Below are positions 6,193 through 8,077 of a DNA stretch of 8,077 nt, piece after piece. The DNA is from Candidatus Moraniibacteriota bacterium (GTDB lineage Bacteria > Patescibacteriota > Minisyncoccia > Moranbacterales > UBA1568). Below the pieces are notes generated by a model. The model worked only from the letters and a program-made list of their open reading frames with translations, did not search any database and was not told the DNA's origin. Location: NCBI GenBank assembly GCA_017992575.1, contig JAGOOJ010000027.1, forward strand, positions 1-8,077, in the 5' to 3' direction. Position 1 is the first letter of the stretch; each line of letters begins with the position of its first letter. A program made the translations under genes and the position numbers.

Positions 6193-7896
6193 TTAGCTTA
6201 TAGCTTTCAGTTTCGCCACCACCTCCTCAACGGAGAACGGGTCACCATCATACTTCAAAATATTTTCCGAGATTTCTATACCATATTCAAGCTTGAGAAG
6301 ATTCGCGAACTGGCCAGTAGCGTTGTTTTCCATGACCACGATATTTTTCTCAACCAATAACTTCTTGGCTTTCTTGGGAAGCGGATAGACCTGATGGAAA
6401 TGAAGCACTGCCATATCGTCACGTTTGGCTTGTTCTAACGCCTCTTCAATCACCCCACGATTGGAACCCCAGGTAACCACGACAGTTGTTGCCTTGGCCA
6501 TATCACCAATAACCGTTGGGAGTAAAGCTTCTCTACGAATACCTTCTATCTTGCCCAAACGCTTTTCATGCATCGCTACCCGTACCAGAGCACTTTCAGT
6601 AATATGAGCCTCTTCATCATGTTCATCACTGTCCACTCCCACCAACCCCTGCCCATAGCCCGGGACGCCCCGCGGAGAGAGCCCATCCTTGGTCAACACA
6701 TAACGCTTGTACCCAGATTGAGTCACCACGATATGATTCTTGGTCTTTACGTGTTCCAAATTTTCCTCCGGTAAGCTACTCAAGGAATCAAGGAGGTACT
6801 GATCAGTCAGAATAAATACCGGTATCTGATAGGTATCAGCAATATGAAACGCCTGTTGTGCCACAAGATAGGTTTCTTCCGGGGTACCGGGAGCAAAGAT
6901 AGCCCGGGGGAACTCACCGTGTCCCGCATAGAGTACTAAATTAAGGTCAGCCTGTTCCGTTCGAGTGGGAAGCCCGGTTGCTGGACCCGGTCGTTGACCA
7001 ATATGAACTACGATGGGGGTTTCAATAATACCGGAAAGACTCACTCCTTCAGTCATCAAATCGAACCCACCTCCTGAGGTTGTTACAATAGCCCGCGCTC
7101 CGGCATACCAGGCCCCGATTCCCTGATTAATAGCCGCTATCTCGTCCTCAGCTTGATCGACGACGATACCAAATTTCTCCGAGTGAGTAGCTAAAAAAGT
7201 AAGCAGTCCCGTCCCGGGCGACATGGGATAAGAAGAAATGTAGTTACACCCTGCCTCTAGTACTCCCAACCCCAAAGCATCATCGCCACTTAAAAGTATT
7301 TCCTCTTTCACTCGTTCGTCACGTTTGAGCTCCACTTCGATACCGGCGTCATAGGCGATATGATGTCCGAAATCATATCCCTTCTTGGCTGCCTCAATGT
7401 TTTTTTGTACCACCTCTTCACCTTTCCGAGCAAAATGCTCTCGCAAATAGTCTTCGAAGACTCCCAAATCAGCGGAAAGAATTCCCAGGGCTACGCCGAC
7501 TGCTACAGTACTCGTATAGATTGGGTGTCCCAATTCACTTGCAAACTGAGTAAACGGAATATTGATCACCGAACAATCAGTTTCACTACATGTCTTGTCA
7601 CGCTCACCCAGAATAATCGTGTCTTTGGTAATACGGTGTTGCAAATGCGGAATAACCGCTTTATCCATCGCAAACAAAAAATCAATACGATTAACAAGAG
7701 CTCGTTTAGGCGTATTAGTCACGCGAATTTCGGTCGAATTACTCCCACCACGAATACGCGACATGTACTCTTTAATAGCAAAAACATGGTACCCTTCGCG
7801 CTTCAACACTTGCACCAAAAGCGCTTCGACGGTCTGCACTCCCTGGCCGGCAGCCCCACCCAACACAATGGAAATATCTCCTGAAAACCGTTTCAT
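6193..7896 (-). CDS. korA: 2-oxoacid:ferredoxin oxidoreductase, fused gamma-alpha subunit
   Basis: This 567-residue protein joins the gamma domain (about 1-190, with the glycine-rich GGAAGQGVQT at 13-22) to the alpha domain (about 195-567). The alpha domain has YPMSPGTG (223-230), the counterpart of the usual YPITP motif, then TTSGGGFDLMTEG (272-284), GQRPGPATGLPTRTEQADL (300-318) and a C-terminal ENNATGQ. This layout matches the two-subunit archaeal-type enzymes. No ferredoxin-like delta domain or cysteine cluster motif is present, so electrons leave through the beta-subunit cluster to a separate carrier. The start is set at the ATG at 7896, because MKRFSGDISIVLGG opens the gamma domain directly. 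An upstream in-frame ATG (7980) would add 28 unrelated residues and lies before the likely promoter. No Shine-Dalgarno sequence sits at normal distance, though AGGAG occurs 26 bases upstream. Confidence 0.94.
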   Translation of the reverse strand: MKRFSGDISIVLGGAAGQGVQTVEALLVQVLKREGYHVFAIKEYMSRIRGGSNSTEIRVTNTPKRALVNRIDFLFAMDKAVIPHLQHRITKDTIILGERDKTCSETDCSVINIPFTQFASELGHPIYTSTVAVGVALGILSADLGVFEDYLREHFARKGEEVVQKNIEAAKKGYDFGHHIAYDAGIEVELKRDERVKEEILLSGDDALGLGVLEAGCNYISSYPMSPGTGLLTFLATHSEKFGIVVDQAEDEIAAINQGIGAWYAGARAIVTTSGGGFDLMTEGVSLSGIIETPIVVHIGQRPGPATGLPTRTEQADLNLVLYAGHGEFPRAIFAPGTPEETYLVAQQAFHIADTYQIPVFILTDQYLLDSLSSLPEENLEHVKTKNHIVVTQSGYKRYVLTKDGLSPRGVPGYGQGLVGVDSDEHDEEAHITESALVRVAMHEKRLGKIEGIRREALLPTVIGDMAKATTVVVTWGSNRGVIEEALEQAKRDDMAVLHFHQVYPLPKKAKKLLVEKNIVVMENNATGQFANLLKLEYGIEISENILKYDGDPFSVEEVVAKLKAIS

Positions 7897-7929
7897 TGAA
7901 ATTTTTGTATTGCTCTTTTTATCTCCTCT

Positions 7930-7938
7930 AGTATACCA
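7930..7938 (-). promoter_or_regulatory. Extended -10 promoter of the oxidoreductase operon
   Basis: On the - strand the sequence reads TGGTATACT: a TATACT -10 (five of six to TATAAT) preceded by the TG of an extended -10. No good -35 lies at 16-18 bases, and the best match, TTGATA, is only 12 bases away, but extended -10 promoters often work without one. Transcription would begin near 7923, giving a leader of about 27 bases to the ATG at 7896. Confidence 0.55.
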
Positions 7939-8077
7939 TGGAAGGAATATCAAAATCCAAATTCTAAATCTGGAGCCCATTCGTATCTCTTACAATATTC
8001 TGTGTGATTTTCACCAGGCTGTATCCTAATTTAAGTACCCGCTTGGGCTCATACTGTCACAAGAGATCTGCAAACAC

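Noticed and set aside
7897..7980. Upstream in-frame ATG adding 28 residues to the gamma-alpha subunit
   Set aside because: The extra segment has no family similarity and contains the likely promoter. The gamma domain begins at once after the ATG at 7896.
7973..8050. Seven-pair inverted repeat (GAGCCCA with TGGGCTC) spaced like a tRNA acceptor stem
   Set aside because: Neither strand gives a T-loop resembling GTTCRA, a proper anticodon arm or a D-loop GG, so it is not a tRNA. A 7-base repeat over 64 bases can arise by chance.

Overview
The window carries a complete SUF iron-sulfur cluster assembly operon on the + strand, followed by a two-gene 2-oxoacid:ferredoxin oxidoreductase operon on the - strand. 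The compact layout, the 4-base ATGA overlaps, the half-length SufD, the near absence of Shine-Dalgarno sequences and the three-cysteine ferredoxin together suggest a Patescibacteria/CPR-type anaerobic bacterium. That placement is inference, since there is no 16S or ribosomal marker here. TGA acts as a real stop (sufC and sufS both end in ATGA overlaps), so this is not a lineage that reads TGA as glycine.

Layout, + strand: sufC (14-727), sufB (724-2145), a short sufD (2162-2767), sufS (2778-3992) and an IscU/SufU-type scaffold (3989-4363). A 184-base gap follows, and most of it can fold into a three-way-junction RNA (4374-4516) closed by a 26-pair stem. Next come a small ferredoxin (4548-4820), which keeps three of the four usual cluster cysteines, and a strong intrinsic terminator (4856-4893). 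A DUF59/SufT-like gene (4956-5276) has its own plausible promoter and ends in a bidirectional terminator shared with the opposing operon.

Layout, - strand: a fused gamma-alpha subunit (7896 down to 6193) and a TPP- and [4Fe-4S]-binding beta subunit (6174 down to 5320), 18 bases apart, transcribed from an extended -10 promoter near 7935. The last 142 bases (7936-8077) hold no recognisable gene.

How the parts fit: SufS should take sulfur from cysteine, the SufU-like protein should accept it, SufB, SufC and SufD should build the cluster, and the SufT-like protein should help cluster delivery or maturation. The oxidoreductase needs a [4Fe-4S] cluster in its beta subunit and an external electron acceptor. 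The neighbouring ferredoxin is the obvious candidate, though this link rests only on position. The most notable points are the unassigned structured RNA inside the SUF operon, the SufD lacking its N-terminal half, and the scaffold protein that mixes SufU and IscU traits.
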